Positions 1 to 13,607 of a stretch of DNA of 64,000 nt are shown one piece after another. Source of the stretch: Isoetes taiwanensis (taxonomy: Eukaryota; Streptophyta; Lycopodiopsida; Isoetales; Isoetaceae). Where the stretch lies: positions 7,286,623-7,350,622 of the forward strand of contig JAJEKV010000057.1 of assembly GCA_021234155.1 (NCBI GenBank), given 5' to 3'. Under the pieces are notes generated by a model that saw nothing but the letters and a program-made list of their open reading frames with translations, had not been told where the DNA came from and searched no databases. Position 1 is the first letter of the stretch, and every line of letters begins with the position of its first letter. Made by a program: the position numbers and the translations under genes.

Positions 1-369
1 ATATTTGTTGCAATAGTGGGGACATGAAGCAGATAAATTGACATACCTAAGTATCTTAGTCATTTTGTACTGGCTTGGGAACTCTTGAAGTGGAAAACTT
101 GTCCATGCTTCTTTGGATAAAAATCTGAGATGAATTTAACTTTCGATACAACGCAGCGCAACACTTTTGCAAGGCATGTATATCAAGCTGTAAAAGCATT
201 GGGATACCCCATGTATTATACATGCCCTTTTGGTGGCTTTGCCATTTCGGTTGAGAATGTTTCCCTGTCATTTGCTTGATAAATCAATGGCGTAGTACTC
301 TTGACACATATTTGAATGGCTCATTTGATTTTAGCCGATAGGTAGAAAAATATCTTGATATAGCGTGTC

Positions 370-1060
370 TTTGCCATTAGAAACCTCGGAAATTTGTTTT
401 TGGTCTTCACTAAGGATAAACTCTTGAGGTTGTGCATTTTGTGGGAGGAATTTCTGCTGCGGCTTGTTGTTTGATAACTCTCGCGCCCGAAGACTTGGCA
501 TATTTGCTATCCAAATGGGAAAGGTCCTTCAAGTGAGTTATAACAAGGTCAAGACTTTAAGATCTTTCATCTGTTAAAAAATCGGGGTGTAGTTCCAATA
601 AAGGTTATTCCTTCTCAAGTCTAGAAAACACAAAACTAGCAAGACTCGGCTTAGTGAAATTTATTTCAAGCTTCCATGACAGATTGTTACCTAGATCAAG
701 CCGATTTTGTAGATATGCTCAATTTTCTAAACTTGTGGGCAAGAAATTACTAGACAAGCTAAGCTCACATTAGATTTGAGCAATTCTTTGAGATTTTTTA
801 GGTATGCTCCCGATCAAGTTATTGGAAGATAAAGCAAGTTGTTGTAGAGAGCTAAGGGATTTGACGGAGAGTTGATTGTTGTGAAGATCTCATGGACGGT
901 CGAAGGCTCCAAAACTAGAGCCTTTGATTGATAGAGAGTTGTTGAATAGATAGGTCGAAAATTTCCCAAATGAAGAGGGTATGCTTCTGAGGCTGATTAT
1001 TAGGTTAAGCGTGCTTCTTGAAATGAGACTCATGCAATTCCCTTTTTTTTGAACCACAGT
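370..1060 (-). pseudogene. Degenerate leucine-rich-repeat receptor-like protein remnant
   Basis: Read on the minus strand, short blocks in changing frames match the plant LRR consensus. Near 800-900 there is LSSLQQLALSSNNLIGSIP. Around 470-600 there are blocks resembling a LDLRxNNL repeat, then DLKVLTL, then FPIWIANMPSLRARELSNN. Such LRR arrays form the extracellular ligand-binding part of plant receptor-like proteins and kinases at the plasma membrane. Stops and frameshifts break every repeat, no complete ORF exists, and no transmembrane or kinase part was recognised. The remnant may continue toward base 1. It is called a pseudogene from the repeat pattern alone; which LRR subfamily it belonged to cannot be told. 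Confidence 0.6.
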
Positions 1061-1099
1061 ATTTCAATCCAAGGGATGTGTGAATTGTTTAAGGTCCCA

Positions 1100-3250
1100 T
1101 TATTGTTTTTCAAGACTTTTATCTTGTGTTGGTAAAAAACTTAGAATATAAATGGCCTCCTTTTACAGGATGGTAGAATCAAAACTAAATAACACATCAA
1201 AACCAATGAAATAGTTTACTTTCTCCAAACAAAGTGCTAGTAGTATGCAATAGAATTTTTATTCATAAATAATATCATTACAATTTATTTAATAGAAGAG
1301 AATAGAAATAGAATATAGTTTATGATTTAAGCCATTTTCACCCTCAGGCCATGGAGAACTGGCAACCCTAAAATGCTTGTGCACACCTTGTTTTAGATGA
1401 TTGGCTCGGCCGACATGTGCTCTACCTTCTTCAGTCTTTGTTGCATCGGCGTGTTGTTGCATAGTACATTGGCTTTGCCATATATGTTTATCTTTTTTGT
1501 CTGCGGGCATTACGGTGATTTTTTGGTGACATTCCTCATTAGGGTTTTTTCTCGAAAATCCAAAGGGGAGGGCTTTATCCCACGAAGTTATTATCATTGT
1601 CCTCACTCTTGCCTGCACTCATAGTGTATTATTTCAATCTTTTTGGGCCGGGGTTTCACCATGTTCAATATAAAAGCAACAACATCATTGGTGGTTAGGG
1701 GTTTTTTGAACCTAGGCGTCAGGTATCTTGGACGAACCTCTATCGTTCCCCCCCAGGGAGCCCATGGTTTGGTGGGAGGGGAGATGGTGGAACTTGGAAA
1801 CACGCGTATGATCATGAGGGGTTCGCTTTATCCATGAGCACATGCCACTACGCGTTGCTTAAGGTGAGAAAAAAACACCCCTATATGTACACAAAGTGTT
1901 GGAGAAACCCCTTCCATGGGAAAATGCACTAAAATATACGCAATGGGGATTTAAACTACAGTATCTGCGAAAACATTGAGAAAAAACCCTTCCACACACT
2001 CAGGTTTATATCCGGGATGATCGTTAGGCCTTCTGTTGAAGATTAGAGGCATGACCTTGTATTAGCAGTTACCTCCGGATCTATGGAATTACATTACCAA
2101 CCAAATGGAATTTTTTACACCGGATCTTTGAAATTGGTTGACCAAGAACTCAAACAAAACTCTCGAAAACCTTCAAGAACAATTTCTAACATGTTAAAAT
2201 CTAAACTTGTTTCCTATTTGCTTACCATATCTCGATTTATTGGAAGTGGTTGGTGTGATGTCGGTGCATTCTACTTCTAAGCTTACTAGCATTCACCTGT
2301 GAAAAGCGTCTTCATTCTACCTCTAAAGTAGCCTATCATTGCATGCATGATGAAAACTAAAATTACATTAAGATTATTGTGCCTCACTATTTTTTGTCTT
2401 CTTTATGTCCCGGTTTTACCTTAGGCGACCACATTGTTCTCTTGAGAGGTGCTTAAATTTCAAGCTTGCTGGTATGGAATCTATCTTCCGCACTTTGAGG
2501 CATGTCGGCCCTAAGCCCCCATGCTTACGTGTAATTTGTACTTTACCATATCCCGGTTAGAGAATGATAGAGAGTGCATAAATGCTTACCTCGAAACCTT
2601 TTGATTAGATTGCTTCTCAATTGTGCTTGCCTGTAACATATTTACTTGGAACTATGTTTACATTTGTAGATCTCATTGATAGTATTGATTTCTTGGCCTT
2701 CCGGGTAAGTTATTAATTCCCTAACTCTCTCTTTGTGTTATTTCTAGCAAATGGCATTCAGAAACAAAATATCATTATTAAGTCTGAGTGTGGGGAATGA
2801 AGTGCTGGAAGGTTGGTTTTGTGAAGGTGAAACAAAATGCAGCGTATGTCGATGTTAGAAAAGCCATAGAAATTGGATGAGCTTGATGGCTTGGAGGAGC
2901 GCGAGTTAGTGTTCTTGGGTGAAAGGAAGCTTCCCTTGTCAAAAAGCAAGAGGGAAGGTACAAAGTAAGTAGATGAGGTATTTGTTTGTATACTCAATTG
3001 AAACTCAAAAGATTTGACGCATTTTAAGAGAAAAGCTTTACTCTTGATTAATGAGTTGGAAGAAGAAGGATTTGTGGCTTGAAGTGAAGTTGGAGTCGAG
3101 AACCGACCAATGAAGAAAATGCAAGTTTGAATCTTGGTTTTGAAGGTAGGTTGCAGTCAAATTTGTTTCAAGGCCCGATACATGTAGGTGGATACCACAC
3201 TTTCAAAGTACAAGATGAAAATGTAAAAAATTAGAAAAGACCCGGTTTGA
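1100..3250. other. Intergenic, no gene recognised
   Basis: AT-rich sequence with only short overlapping ORFs on both strands around 1.29-1.84 kb and 2.76-3.0 kb. None shows a recognisable domain or a consistent coding pattern. No RNA gene or mobile-element boundary was recognised. Confidence 0.4.
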
Positions 3251-3449
3251 GCTCATGTCTTTGGATGTGAATGGGTTGGAGTGTTTAGCATTTGGTGCAT
3301 TGAATGCCAAATGAGATATGGAAAAAGGAGAATGACATGATGTACAACTTCACGCTCGCCACATAGAATCAAAGAACACAAGTTGAATTTGCGAAGAAAC
3401 TCAGCGTGTATTGTTGTGATGAGAGAGTGTCTCAAAGGATAAAGGGCAA

Positions 3450-6400
3450 GTGAAATTATGGCAGAAAATAGGGCATTGTTTAAGTGCATGGAACTAAAGT
3501 TAAGCCTTTTGTCGAGCAAAAGCGGTGTGGTGTTTGAGTTGTATAAGGACCTCTTGGAGGCTATGCAAAAGAAAGAGGACATTTGCATCTTTGTGTGCTT
3601 TGTCAAAGCCCCCTACTTCTCTTTTCCGTCAAGAGGAGACATTGTTGAAAACATGAAGGAGCATATTAAGAGTAGTAGACCGCTCAAAAATGGGAGTGCC
3701 AAAGAAAGGAACAAGAGGACAAATTACGCGTTATAACATAACAAGCAAAAAGGCCTCGAAAGGATCTACGTGGATCCTTCACAAAAGAAGCATGCTATCA
3801 TTCTTCTGTCGTGGTATTCTTGAAATTCAAAATGCTGAAATCGTTTTCTTACATTCAATTCAATATTTTGAGTTGCCTTATAAAGTGACATCCTCTTCGG
3901 GTTCTTGAGTTTCAAGCATGATAATTCATGGCATCATTTGTTTTGTATATTTTTTTCACCTTTTCATACTTTAACTATGGAGATTTATGGCATTTTGCTA
4001 TGTCTTAGACCACTCTAAAGGCTGAACAAACAATGCAAAGCGAGAATTCAAGTATGTAAAGGAATTTATTGTAAATTACTTGTTTGTTTGTTGTGAGAAT
4101 CTTATGTAGTAGTTCATTGTATTTTGGTTTACGGTTCTCATTGAATTTTTGGAGGAAAACAATACACAGGAAATTTGCATATGGCATGTCTATGTTGGGG
4201 TTTTGGCAACTAACATATAGATATGCATCTAAGACAAGGGATTTGAGGCCATTCTTAGATGAGTCCAAGGCAGGCCTGAATTGGTATTGTGAGCCAGATT
4301 TGCATGAAGAGTTCATGGTAGATGGCAAACTAGTAAAGATCCAAGGAACATTTAGGCATGTCAAGTGTGCTAGAGTGAGTGCAAGTGTTGCTATGTTTCC
4401 AAATTTTCAATGTTCTTTCTGCACTGTTGTCCGAAAGGAAAGAGACTTTTGTATGAGAGTTTATAGACAAAGTCACGAGAAAGTAGAGCGAGGCTTGAGG
4501 GACACTCAATCCCATTTGAGAGTTGACTATTTGACGAAGTTCGAGCTGCGCAACCTTGCCAAGGAAACAAGGATTGAAAATAGAAACTTCAGAATGGAAT
4601 TGAGATTATGCAGGATAAGAGCAATTGCATTGTGCGATTAAAAAGAGATCTCTTGAGACACATTGTGTGAATCTATGAAACGTGATATGGCATAAGTTTT
4701 GCATGGATATTAAAAGGCATTCTCTCATATGGTGAATTTGAAGGCAAACCGCATTGTGGAATTTTTTTGATTGACATTATTGTGCGAGAACATATTAAGG
4801 CTAACGCCATAAGAAGGGTACAAGCAAACAACAAAAGAGTTGTTTGAGACAATCAAAATTTGGGAGGGAGGAGGATGCACAATTTTTGTCTATGAACTTT
4901 GGAGGTCCATGTTTGGCAACAACAAGGCGGTCTCTTCGTAAGACACTTTGCTACAAGCTGGGGAATTACGAGGAAACATTTGCATACTTGGCAAAAGATC
5001 TATTCCAATCATGTCCTGAAAAATGGCTTGATCTATGGAAGAGTACCAACTATCGTGGCCGAAGATGAGATTTGTAATCAAGAGGGTTGTCCAATGGTGT
5101 GCTAGAGACGCATAGTTTGGTAGGTTTTGTGGGCCAAAAGAGGATCATGCTTGTATCAACCATTTTTAGTTCATGTTTGGAGTGGGGAAGATGGCTACAG
5201 AAATGTTATTGATGCATTTGAGATGAATATGGTTGCATTATGCCCGTAGATTATTGTGAATCCATTATATGTTATTGTCCATACAGTTGACATGTAATAA
5301 GGTTTGACCCATAAAAGTGATGTGAGATGTCAATGGGATCAAATAGCACATTTCTGAATTTACACTTAAGAAGCATGTTGGGTCCACTAATTGGACACTC
5401 TTAGATGGAGATGCACGCCGAGGGCTTGTATCTTTGGAAGATTACACTTCCTTGAAAGAAACAGCAAGGAAGTTTGCCATTCCATGGGAAGGATGGGTGT
5501 TTACTTTGCTGCCATGAACAAGGATGGAAGTATACATGGTGCATGATCAAGATTTCATCCATAATGGAAAGAAAGGCTGATCAATCCTCTTGACAATGCA
5601 TCTCGGAGGCTTTACTTAGGTGATGAACTTGTCACCCTAAATGATGTGTGGCATGTTTTCCACACTTTTCAAGGTGAGCATGGTCTTCAAATAGGTGATG
5701 TGGAAAGGCGAGATAGGCAAAATTGGTCGGCGCCCTGAGGAGGATTGCTTCCCCGGCGAAGTTCAAGTGTACTTGAAGAGGTTTACATTGATCCAAAGCA
5801 TAGTAATCCAATGCGAACGTTGGGATCAAACTTATCTCACGGTGGTTTCTCTACATTGACATATCTCTCCTCACATGGATCTATGGAATGGGATAAAAGC
5901 GACCTCACCGTGTCTTTCTTCTTTTGAGGTAAGCTTGTTGCTATCCATTTCGCATTTTCAAAGCATCTTACCTATTTCTTACTATGTAATTGCACTTGGC
6001 ATATTAGGGTTATGGAGAATCTCGATTTCAAGACACACTAGACACATAGTTTGAAATCAAACTTCACTAGTCGTGGGACATTTTTGGACATTCAACTTTC
6101 CTGTCACTTTGTTGTGTTATAAGGTTTTCAGAGATTATTGTAGAGAGCTTGCTGTCCCATTGGAAGCCGAGGATCAGATTCATGCAAGAATTTCTTTTTC
6201 AAAGATAGGTGGAATGGTAAGGAGCGAAAGATCCTACACAAGTGCTGGTGTACTTGAGAGTGCAAGTGCTTTGAATAGAAGAGTGGCAGAATTTTAGTCA
6301 CTTGGACAATTGCTATTATTCAGAGCCCATGCCAAGCGGGAGAACATTTGGCAAGTTTCGGTAGAAGAAGTTAGATGGGGAAGGCAATGAGTTGAGGTGT

Positions 6401-7330
6401 GATTTGGCCGATTACACATTTATAACCTGGATGACATGATTGTGGAAGCATTAGAGGCAGGATTGAACCATGCATCACAATTATGTGCCGCAGTAGGAAT
6501 CAATTGTGAGGAAGTTGAAGAGGATGCTTGGTGGAGCAGCCCTTGGAAGCACGAAGATTTCTTCAACAAAGACTACTCCAAGGAACTAGACACAACCTTT
6601 GTTGGAGATGAGTCGGATGATGTGAATTTAGAAGCAGAGAATGATGGTATTCCCGCAATCAACAATGACTTGCCCAATGAGGTTACCGTAGAATTAGAGT
6701 TAAGGCATACCTTTGAGTCCATGGTGGATGAGATAGAAGCACCATCCACCACAAAAATTGATAGAAATGTGATGATTGATAATAAACTTATATGTAAGGC
6801 TACTTTGGTTAGCCAATGAATGGTAATCCATGGCTTTCCAAAGATAGATTGACAAAGGTCAAGATACAGTCCTTGTAAGCCCTGAAGACAAGTTCATAAA
6901 TGCTGCAGCCTCTCTTGGTATTGGGTCAGATTGTGCAATCTATTTCAAGATGGATTCCAGTAGCAAGAAAAAGCTAAGAAATAGAAATAAGAATGACGTC
7001 ATGCAAGTGTGGTATTTGGGAAGAGTGCTTAGTATGCGCAGAAAACTTGGGAGGGCATGGAAAGAAAACTAGAGAGTGGACTTGGTGAACTGACCCCCTT
7101 ACCGCATTGAGCTTAATTTGGTTTGGTATAAAGAGCATAAAAAGCTACTAGGAGGTAGGTGATACCGCTTTTGACCTATCGGATAGTCAATCAATCTCAT
7201 TAGATTCTGTAATAGCACTAGCATCTTTAACATACAGCTTTGAGAATGGTAGATACCACCTTGATGATCATGATATATTGCAATTTGATAAGTTCTTGGC
7301 TGATCGAAAAAAGATCTCTATTATGTTGTT
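3450..7330 (+). pseudogene. Broken coding-like region of unknown family
   Basis: Successive plus-strand ORF fragments in changing frames (about 3458-3736, 4084-4641, 6073-6297, 6436-6819 and a broken stretch 6990-7320) have protein-like composition rather than random sequence. The 4084-4641 fragment (185 residues) contains FQCSFCTVVRKERDFC and a charged, helical tail. The 6436-6819 fragment is acidic (many D and E). Near 7.1-7.3 kb broken frames read WYLGRVLSMRRKLG and later SISLDSVIALASLTYSFENG. Order and strand are consistent, so this could be one decayed multidomain gene or transposon protein of about 1,000 residues. I do not recognise the family. The individual reading frames could partly be chance. 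Confidence 0.35.
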
Positions 7331-7929
7331 GTTGGCTTCATTGGATTGCTGATTTTTATGCTCATAAAATCTGTTTTCGATGGCGTAAAACAAACGCAAA
7401 GGCAAAGATTGTTTGAAGAATGACTCAAGGCTTCTTCATGGAATTCGATAGGTATGGAAGTTGAGAGTTTAATATTTGATTTCAAGATTCTGGACTTGTC
7501 TTTGACTTCATGCTCTCTTTATCTGTTGTTTTCGTCTGAGTTTGATAGAGTTTAATTACTTGACCTATAACTAGCTAGTTTGGCTCGTTTTTAAACCGAC
7601 AAAACAGATTTATAGAAGCTTTGTTATTACTTCATTAGGTGGATCTTTGAATGTTAGACTTTTTCTTATTCATAACTTTTCATTTAAGCTCGATTATTTG
7701 TTTATGCATAGGAGCAAACTTTGGTTAAAGATGGGTTAAAGAATTGTTCTTTTATGGGAGGGTTAAAGGTGAGTCATAACGTGTTGTAGGTTTGCATAAG
7801 TAGCACAAATAGTTTGCATATTGAGTGATAGTGAGTTGTAGTGAAGTGTATCCATTGCTAATACTTGAGTAAGTTGGGTATTGATTGTGTTTCTGTTATT
7901 AAGCATGTTATTGATTGTCTATTTCTTAT

Positions 7930-8110
7930 TTGGTTTCCTTTTGCAATATAACTCATTCAAATGGGAACAGTTCGATTTCTAATTTGGTTTCCTTTTGCAC
8001 ATTAACTCATCCAAATGGGAACAAGTCTTTGTGATCAATAAACTTTTGCAAATAGGAAACTTGCTGTTGTGATGTAAACCTTTTTAAAATAGGAAACTTC
8101 TTTGTTGTGA
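7930..8110. repeat. Imperfect short direct repeats
   Basis: The phrase TTGGTTTCCTTTTGCA followed by AACTCATcCAAATGGGAACA occurs twice (about 7930-7972 and 7982-8025). A second pair around TAGGAAACTT...TTGTTGTGATGTAA follows at 8050-8110. These look like local slippage or unequal-exchange duplications in noncoding DNA. Confidence 0.5.
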
Positions 8111-8193
8111 TGTAAGCCCGGCCGGGATGCAGTTTAAAAATTCAGATTATGACTTTGGTTTTAGGAATGGCTGAGATCAATACACTTACCGGG

Positions 8194-8440
8194 GCACTTA
8201 CCTTGTTCTAGAAACCATGTTATATTCAAATATTAAAGCCTGTTTTACAAAAAAAGCAAGTGCAGACTGCAATACCCGGGCACTTACCTTATTCTAAAAA
8301 CCATGTTATATTCAAATATTAAAGCCTGTTTTACAAAAAAAGCAAGTGCAGACTGCAAGCTTGCATGGTTTTTACAAAAGGAAATAACACATTATAGCAA
8401 GCTTACATGGTTTTTACAAAAAGTTACAACACATTACAGC
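8194..8440. repeat. Tandem duplication, 86-bp period, followed by a shorter one
   Basis: A block beginning GCACTTACCTTGTTCTA and ending GCAAGTGCAGACTGC (8194-8270) is repeated with few changes at 8280-8358. It is followed by two copies of a roughly 45-bp unit containing GCAAGCTT(g/a)CATGGTTTTTAC. The short ORF across the region is a by-product of the repeat. No function is apparent. Confidence 0.75.
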
Positions 8441-9540
8441 AAAAAGCACATTGCATGTTTAAGAATTTACACCTATACGCATTTACAGTACAGCCGAGAA
8501 TAAAAACATGATGATTTCAGACTGAAGTTGAGATCAGAAGCACTGTTTTCATTCTAATATCATTCTAATAGCATTCTAAGCTAGGTCTCTACATCATCAA
8601 CCATCAATCTTATGCAACATTTACAACCCTAAACAACTTCCAACACCTTACACATTTTCACATGATCCAACATCTACGACCTCGCTCATGATCCAACATC
8701 TACAATGGGCTAATCCACAACCATAATCTATATTCTAGACATCTACAACCCTATAGATTTTGCAACTTATTCCATTTAGGTTAAAATGAAGGAATATGAA
8801 GTGGAATCTCCCAACATATGCGAGAAATGTATATAAAAAACATAGTGAAATGTTTTTCGCCAACTAAATGGCATTATTTCTCGAAATAAGGCTACGGTGC
8901 ACAAACTCAAGTATAAGATCGGGTAGGGGTATGTAAAAACTAAGGCAGTCCGTAAGTACATCTACGGAAGGGGGCAGGGAAACTGCCTTTTCCTACTTAC
9001 GTATGTAGGGGTTTTCCACCTCCAAAACGTCGTATATAGGGGTTTTTTCGTGACCCCTTGCACGCAGACGAGGTATCCCCATATGCCTAGGTGAGACCAC
9101 CCCCCCCAAAACCCCCACCCCCTTTTGGGCTAGCTTCGATGTTGTTCCTATGGTTAGCTCCCCACTCATTATTCCCCAAACATTGTATGCTGCTGCTGTG
9201 ATGAATGATAAGCTTATCGTGGACGATAAAATTCAATTCAACCATAATGTACTTGCAAGCAAAAAATTGATAAACTTTTACTCTTACTATTCAAAGAGCC
9301 ATAAACATTTTATGTGAAGTGAATTAACATCCTGACAGAGAGATAGTATAATTATGAATAGAGATGATTAGAGTCATGAAGAGTCATGCATAAAAGCTCG
9401 TCTTTTAACAATTTTTTACCATGGTAAAAAATATCATTTGGAAAGATTATTCCGATTTCGCCAGTATTAATTTTATTAGGGTTTGCTATTAGGTTAGGGA
9501 GGGCCAGATTTGGGCTTGTTTGAATTCGATCACTTTTAGT
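8440..9540. other. Intergenic, no gene recognised
   Basis: Noncoding sequence with short simple stretches (a C-run near 9095-9120) and no recognisable ORF. At 9218-9231 there is CGTGGACGATAAAA, identical to the 3' terminus of the GC-rich LINE family seen elsewhere in the window, but without its upstream 3' region, so it may be coincidence or a very short truncated copy. Confidence 0.35.
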
Positions 9541-9636
9541 AGAGATGGAGAAGACAGATATTGTTCCAGCTTCCAAGACGGCGACAAAATGGTGCGAGTC
9601 TACTGCCAGTTTGGTGATACATGATGCCCGGTTGCT

Positions 9637-10588
9637 GTGCAAAACGAGGTAAATAATTCAATTGAAAGTTTTTTGCCTTCGGGGGTGGCTGCTCCAGTGG
9701 TTCTTGAAGAAGGGAATTTTCCTCCCTTGCAAGGCTCTGTGAGTAAGGGAGTGGTGGAAATTAATGGGAATTTGCATCCAACAGGTATAGATTCTAGTCC
9801 TAATGTAGTTCCTCGGTCTCAGGCAAATGATGATGCTTGGAAATCATCTGATTCTGTTAGAGAAGATTCATATCAAAAATTTAGTGATTGGCTTTGTAAG
9901 GATATATCTAGTGCATCTAGAAAGGCAAGGGTAGCAGCTGCTTTACAGGTATTATTTAAAGGGAGTAAGGATGAGTCGTCGACAGTCTTGGACACATTGA
10001 AAACTCGACAGACTTAGCTTCAACAACAATTGCCTCCAGATGACATATTTTACCAGTCTAACTGTCATATGACACATTGAAAACTTGACAGACTTAGCTT
10101 CAACAACAATTGCCTCCAGATGACATATTTTACCAGTCTAACAATTGCCTCCAGATGACATATTTTACCAGTCTAACTGTTCAAGCTTCTGGTATTCCTC
10201 TGGTTGAGGTGGACCTTCAAGCTCATATTAAGTGTGCTGAGAACTTAGTGGACTCTTTGGCATCAAGAGGGATTGATCCACTTGGTGGGGAATATATAAT
10301 GTACCAGTGTTACTTTCCTGGTTTTACACCAGATATGGTTCGTGCATTAAAGATGCCTTGTTGGTTCTCGATACCTAATCTTCCTCCTGATCTTATGGCT
10401 CATCAATTTTTAGTTGCAATTGCAACTGGACTTGGGGTTCATATCTCACACTCCATCATGAATGGTCTGAGGATTTGTGTTTCTATGCCAGTGGACTCAT
10501 ATTTACCAGATTGTATAGTGGTGAAGAGTGGGCCTTGGTACAAGAAGTTGGATCTTAAGCTTTTGGATGGTCCAGAATTAGCGCGTTT
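9637..10588 (+). pseudogene. LINE ORF1-like protein, N-terminal part (DUF4283-like)
   Basis: Two ORF pieces make the N-terminal part. The first (to 10017) contains EEGNFPPLQG and SDWLCKDISSASRKARVAA. The second (about 10180-10588) contains DPLGGEYIMYQCYFPGFTP, PCWFSIPNLPPDLMAHQFLV, GLGVHISHSIMNG and VVKSGPWYKKLDL. The second part has the layout of plant LINE/retroposon ORF1 nucleic-acid-binding domains (DUF4283 type), whose job is to bind the element's RNA. The frame is broken by a triplicated segment at 10013-10180 and then by the inserted DNA element. The other copy at 51.5-52.2 kb gives the uninterrupted order. No zinc knuckle is visible. Confidence 0.65.
10013..10180 (+). repeat. Local triplication inside the LINE ORF1 region
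   Basis: The segment TGCCTCCAGATGACATATTT...CCAGTCTAAC occurs three times in a row. The first two copies also carry the upstream ACACATTGAAAACT(c/t)GACAG stretch. The second LINE copy has this segment only once, so the expansion is private to copy 1. It destroys the ORF1 frame. Confidence 0.8.
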
Positions 10589-11300
10589 AAGCACAGTTTC
10601 ATTAAATATGGAAATTTCGTGATTCCAACTTTCACTGAAATTGTTTTGTTCCTTGTTTTTTCACACTTTTTTATTGATCAAATCGCACTATTTAGTGGAA
10701 AAACTAAAGGAAATGGCATAAAAATTGCTGCATTTGGGATGAAATCTATTTTAAAATATACATAAAGAAGAACAATATGGTGCCATATAAGAAAAAAAAA
10801 CTATAAGAAATAGCATGAAAACTGCTGCATTTGAAAATGAAATGAAACAAAATAATTGTGATAAACCGGCATTTAGTCTGAAACATGGTCCAAATATACT
10901 CTATTTATTCCTGTAAAAGTTGCATTTGAACACATTAAAATGTTGAAGTGGTTTTGCAAATAGCGCAAAATGCGCCATTTTACTTTAAGTGTAATCACCT
11001 ACAAAAATGCAACTGTACCACCATTTGTTTTAAATATATCAACAGCTTTTTACATGAGATAGGCATATGTTGCACAATCTATTTTAATAAGTCTCAGTAA
11101 AAACCTCATGGCGGCTTTAAAAAAAAGAAAAACAAGCCCACAAAAACTATTATTAAAAAAATCATATCTTTTTTGTCAAACTTTTTGAAAGAAATGGCGT
11201 TTTTAAAGGCGATTTGAAGGAAATGGCGCCATGGCACCATTAGGCAATTATAAACGAGGAGGAAAAGGGGGGTAAATAAATGGCATACGGCGCCATTTGA

Positions 11301-11431
<131 letters not shown>

Positions 11432-12719
11432 CTCGCCAAATAAATGCCATGGCCATTTCCTTCAAATGGCGCCATCGCACCATTTGGCAAGATCAGTCCC
11501 ACACACACACATTTCCTTCACCAGCCACACAAAAAAATTATTATATATATCGCCATTTCTTTTGCCATTTGATAGCACAAGCCTTTCTCTCTTTTGTAAA
11601 CATTTACTTAAACCACTATATCTTGAAGAGTCTAAGAAAATAAGATTTATATATTTGAGTATTAGAGATGTAATTTACCCTAACAGCTACATGTAGAACA
11701 TAGAATAAGACAGAAGATGAAATCAATGCATTAAAATAAATAAATACATACAGTTTTACATTGCATGTAGTCTAGTTGCTAGCTTGCTCCATCTGCAGAA
11801 TCGACCATACAATACGCACTCCAATTGTATAAGGTATTGGCCAGGGATCAAATGCTGTAAAAAAAGAAGGCGGCAGAGATGGCGCTAGAGCAGGAAATAT
11901 TAGAGGAGTCGGAAGGCGATGGAGGGGATGAGGTAGATGCAAATATAACAGTGGAGGAGGGGGGAACAGGGGAAACTGGGGGGGGGGTTGGATGGTGGAG
12001 GAGGAGAAGAAATGCATAAAATCCAATCTTAGAGGAGGCGCTAGAGGAGGACGACCAGGAGCCTAAGGCGCATGGAGGGGATGAGGTAGATGCAAAAATG
12101 TAATAGCGGAGGAGGGACAGGGGAATGGAGAGGGAATGGTGAAGGAGGAGAAGAAATGAATAAAATCCGGCCCCGCTTTTGCACTTTGAAATTTGAATTT
12201 TAAATCTCCCTCCATATTTAAATTTTCCCCCACAATACCCGCGTGAATTTAAAATTCAAAATATGACTTCCCCCAATATTCCTGCTCAAAATTCAAAAAC
12301 CCTTCCATGTGGATCGTACAATTCCTTTGGCAAGGATGCTATTTGTTCTTGAGTCCTCCCGCCGCCTCTCATACCTCCCACATTGTGTTGATCTTGGTAA
12401 ATTAGATGGCAATTGATCTCGTTGAGTTTGCATTTGTGCTTACATTGAGTTTATCTTAGGCTTATATCAGAGATCTTGTTGAAATTGTTGTATTTGTCGA
12501 ATCGACTTGTGGATATATTGGCAACTATGCTACTACATCTCGAGTTAGTGGTGTAGATTTTAATATTTGATTGAATGATAGAATGCTGTAATTTTCAATG
12601 TGCATTGGTAGTATACAATTGAACCGACAACCGATTAGATATAATAATATAAATAAAAGATCTGGCCCATCTCGCTCCGTGTTTTGAATTACAATGTAGC
12701 TTAAATAAAGCTGAAAGTT

Positions 12720-13000
12720 GAGTTCAAATGGAGCTTTAAATGGTGCAACAACCCCATTTCAAGCTGAAGTTACCATCGAGAATAGCATAAACTCCATTTA
12801 GCTTAAATGGAGCTAAAATTCAATGGAATCACTTTTTCTCCATTAAGCTAAATGGAGCATGTGCGCCCATTTAACTAGTTCCCTTGATTCATTTAGCATG
12901 AAATAGGGCTATGCCCATTTAAGCTCTATTGAAAAAACCTTCATCTCGTATTTAGGCTATATAACTCCAACAAAGATACCGATCATTCCATTTAGCTTCA
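12720..13000. repeat. Cluster of short palindromes in the TIR element
   Basis: Repeated motifs of the type CTCCATTTAGCTTAAATGGA and CATTAAGCTAAATGGAGC occur in both orientations. Clustered subterminal motifs of this kind are typical of DNA transposons, where they act as transposase-binding sites; that role is inferred here. Confidence 0.55.
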
Positions 13001-13607
13001 AATATAGCCGACACTCTATTATATGATGTAGAATGTAATTGGCATTAGATCCATATTAAATGCCATTTAGAAGATTTGATGACATGAACCCACAAATGAC
13101 CTTTTTTTCAACCATGCAAGATGTCTTCCCTATTATGTGAATAAACAAATTGTGGTTCATGATATACCATTGAAAAGATACACCATCCATAGTATGCTTG
13201 TGGTCCGTAAAAGTGGTTATGTATAACTCATCATATATTTCCATCCTCTTCTTAGGTGTTGCGATGTTGGAAATATAATGACATAGCGGAGGCTATAATG
13301 GCATATGGTATGCATGGTTGATACAACCCTTTCATTGGAACCCTTCCAATTTAGGATAACCCTGCAGCAACTATACATTGGAAGGGTTGGTTATATATTT
13401 GAGTATCATGTACACATATATGCATACATAGGTATATAATGACATATACGATATACATAACCTTCTCCTGCAACATGTATATATAACCCTTTTTAATACA
13501 TGTAACCCTACTATAAGTATAGAGGTATACATAACCCTCCAATAACCCTACATTAAAATTATTCCAACTTGCCTTATATATTCCATATTTAATGAAACTC
13601 TGCTTGT

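Noticed and set aside
1640-1840. Mirror ORFs on both strands (64 and 70 codons)
   Set aside because: No conserved motif and no splice or promoter context; likely chance.
9218-9231. Additional LINE copy at CGTGGACGATAAAA
   Set aside because: Only 14 bases match and the next upstream bases do not; too short to list as an element.
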